Shown here piece after piece: positions 62,439 through 64,000 of a stretch of 64,000 bases of DNA. Numbering within the stretch: position 1 is the first letter of the stretch; every line of letters starts with the position of its first letter. Under the pieces are notes generated by a model. That model was given only the letters and a program-made list of their open reading frames with translations. It searched no databases and was not told where the DNA came from. The translations under genes were made by a program, and so were the position numbers. This DNA comes from ZC4RG29 sp964521255 (GTDB taxonomy: Bacteria > Bacteroidota > Bacteroidia > Cytophagales > Cyclobacteriaceae). The stretch lies in assembly GCA_964521255.1 (NCBI GenBank), contig CAZFRM010000018.1, positions 37,583 through 101,582 of the forward strand, in the 5' to 3' direction.

Positions 62439-63514
62439 GGGTGCAACGTGTATTAGTCGCACCGCTTGATTGGGGACTTGGCCATGCAACCCGGTGTGTT
62501 CCCATTATCCGGGAACTTTTGCGTCAGAATTGTGAAGTCGTTGTAGGGGGAAGCGGGCATTCGTTAAGTTTGTTAAAGACAGAATTTCCTGCATTGAAAT
62601 TTTTTGAGCTTGCTCCTTATGCTCCGGTATATTCAGCTTCATCTTCATTGACTCTGAAGATGGCGCAACAACTAAATAAATTTATTCGAACGATCTGCCA
62701 GGAGCATAGGCAAACAGAAGATATTGTCAATAATGAAAAAATTGATCTTGTTATTTCTGATAACCGCTATGGTTGCTGGTCGCGTAAAGCTAAAAGTATT
62801 TTCATTACGCATCAGCTTACCATTTTACTACCGCAAAGGTTAAAGTGGATGGAGAGTATGATCAATTATTTTAACCATCGTCAGATCAGAAAATTTAACG
62901 AATGTTGGATACCGGATTATAATGAATCAGAAGCTCTTGCTGGTATTCTCTCACGTGCCGGTAAATTTCACGCCAGATACATTGGACCTTTATCAAGGTT
63001 CGAAAAGAGAAATGTAGTTGAAAAAAAAATATTTGAAATCATCATAATACTCTCAGGTCCTGAACCGCAGCGAACTCTTCTTGAGGAAATGTTATTGCAA
63101 AAACTTAACAATACCGACAAAGTTGTATGTCTGATTCGCGGTGTATCGGGAAGAGAGACAAGAAATATTGGAAAAAATATTACGGTCGTGGATTTTTTAT
63201 ATTCTAAAGACCTTCAATCGTTGATACAACAAGCCAGCGTAGTGATTTCCCGTTCAGGGTATAGCACTATCATGGATATGTCAGTCATCGGAGGAAAAGT
63301 AATTTTCATTCCGACGCCGGGTCAAACCGAGCAAGCGTATCTTGCGCAACGATTCAAAGAAAAGAATATAGCATTCTTTATGCAGCAGAATGATTTTGAT
63401 TTGAGAATTGCGCTTGATGAAGCAAATAAATATTCCGGTTTTAAGGCAAAAGAAAATGATGGTATGTTACTTCGCAATGCGCTTCTTGAAATATTGAATA
63501 ATAAATCAAACTGA
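62435..63514 (+). CDS. MurG-like (GT28 C-terminal) glycosyltransferase
   Basis: 359 residues. The N-terminus VLVAPLDWGLGHATRCVPII has the MurG-like GxGH loop. The C-terminal part has VVISRSGYSTIMDMSVIGGK and FIPTPGQTEQAYLAQRFKEK (donor-binding loops of GT28). It resembles UDP-sugar transferases acting on lipid acceptors. The start overlaps the deacetylase stop, and dgkA follows after three bases, suggesting a lipid-linked acceptor. Confidence 0.87.
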   Translation: MRVQRVLVAPLDWGLGHATRCVPIIRELLRQNCEVVVGGSGHSLSLLKTEFPALKFFELAPYAPVYSASSSLTLKMAQQLNKFIRTICQEHRQTEDIVNNEKIDLVISDNRYGCWSRKAKSIFITHQLTILLPQRLKWMESMINYFNHRQIRKFNECWIPDYNESEALAGILSRAGKFHARYIGPLSRFEKRNVVEKKIFEIIIILSGPEPQRTLLEEMLLQKLNNTDKVVCLIRGVSGRETRNIGKNITVVDFLYSKDLQSLIQQASVVISRSGYSTIMDMSVIGGKVIFIPTPGQTEQAYLAQRFKEKNIAFFMQQNDFDLRIALDEANKYSGFKAKENDGMLLRNALLEILNNKSN

Positions 63515-63517
63515 TCT

Positions 63518-63871
63518 ATGATCAAATTCCTGAAGAGTTTTCGCTTTGCGATAAATGGAATAGGAATCGCTTTTCGCGAGCAGCTCAATTTAAAAATACA
63601 AGTAGCGATAGCTGTACTTGTAATGGTTGCGGGTAAATATTTTCAAATTTCCTCAATGGAATGGACAGTACTCTTATTAACTATAGCATTGGTAATCGGA
63701 CTTGAATTGATGAACACCGCTATCGAGAATCTGGTTGATCTGGTTACCACGGAAAGAAAACCTCTCGCCGGTAAGATCAAAGACATTGCAGCAGGTTCAG
63801 TATTAATAGTTTCTATTTTGTCTGTGATTATCGGGTGGTTGATTTTTAAACCTTATTTATTTCCTAAGTAG
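63518..63871 (+). CDS. dgkA: Diacylglycerol kinase (DgkA type)
   Basis: 117 residues with three membrane helices. Catalytic segment GLELMNTAIENLVDLVTTER (the Glu and Asn of the DgkA signature), and the C-terminal KIKDIAAGSVLIVSILSVI. The N-terminal NGIGIAFREQLNLKIQ and the amphipathic start are normal. It phosphorylates diacylglycerol (or undecaprenol in Gram-positive members) at the inner membrane. It is the last gene of the run, three bases after the GT28-like gene. Confidence 0.95.
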   Translation: MIKFLKSFRFAINGIGIAFREQLNLKIQVAIAVLVMVAGKYFQISSMEWTVLLLTIALVIGLELMNTAIENLVDLVTTERKPLAGKIKDIAAGSVLIVSILSVIIGWLIFKPYLFPK

Positions 63872-63897
63872 GCAGGACAAACGCATCTAAATTATTT

Positions 63898-63992
63898 AAG
63901 CCTGAAAGGCTGACATTATTATAGAATCCGGGTAATAATGACTTGGGAGAATCCCGAAGGGATGACATATTTCACCCCTTCGGGCAATGTCA
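63898..63992. repeat. CCTGAAAGG / CCCGAAGGG palindromic repeats
   Basis: Short palindromes AGCCTGAAAGGCT (63899-63911) and ATCCCGAAGGGAT (63951-63963), each followed by TGACAT, and a mirrored CCCCTTCGGG with ATGTCA near the end of the window. It begins 27 bases after dgkA and may run past the edge. Confidence 0.6.
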
Positions 63993-64000
63993 TTAAGTTA

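Overview
The window comes from a chromosome of a Bacteroidota bacterium, most likely order Cytophagales. The evidence is a SusC/RagA receptor with an ECF sigma factor and FecR anti-sigma factor, paired MacB/FtsX permeases, M16 peptidase pairs, head-GIN, DUF2911 and PorV-like proteins, an acpP-fabF-rnc block facing an IPExxxVDY-pyk pair, and few Shine-Dalgarno sequences. About 50 protein genes were found. No rRNA, tRNA, CRISPR array, transposase or phage gene was seen. Layout: 1-4.7 kb (minus) holds the C-terminally cut SusC receptor, its FecR regulator and the sigma factor, a cell-surface signalling set. 4.9-10 kb (plus) holds two large ABC-type permeases without an ATPase. 10-14.4 kb (minus) holds a small acetyltransferase, an isomerase-like exported protein, a decayed stretch with relics of two genes, a porin and a SixA-like phosphatase. 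14.5-21.2 kb (plus) holds topA, a CPA2 antiporter, a membrane acyltransferase-like protein and an NTF2-like protein. 21.4-24.2 kb (minus) holds a gene relic, an AI-2E-type permease and a membrane metallophosphoesterase. 24.4-27.5 kb (plus) holds a META lipoprotein, a MuiA-type protein with a receptor-like insertion and a DUF2911 protein. 27.9-43.7 kb is all minus: NhaP-type antiporter, M16 peptidase pair, head-GIN protein, an envelope trio (HhH barrel, PorV-like barrel, POTRA/Omp85 barrel), lgt, nadE, rnc, fabF, acpP. 43.8-47.1 kb (plus) holds the IPExxxVDY-like gene, pyk, and an AT-rich two-gene unit (unknown protein plus KptA RNA 2'-phosphotransferase). 47.2-49.8 kb (minus) holds an RqcH/NFACT protein, an MBL-fold hydrolase and a small conserved-looking protein. 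49.8-50.7 kb is non-coding and full of palindromes. 50.7-63.9 kb (mixed) is a glycan and signalling region: miaA, three glycosyltransferases, a flippase, a NarL-type two-component pair, a MaoC-like protein, a methyltransferase, ruvC, then a tightly coupled run of PP2C/SpoIIE phosphatase, NodB-type deacetylase, MurG-like glycosyltransferase and diacylglycerol kinase. The gaps between genes are unusual: they carry at least seven families of short palindromic or quasi-tandem words, many placed where a terminator would be expected. The strongest unexplained signals are the unknown-protein/KptA unit framed by a perfect 21-bp inverted repeat, the phosphatase-deacetylase-glycosyltransferase-kinase run, the MuiA-receptor fusion, and a palindrome that supplies the stop codon of a real gene.
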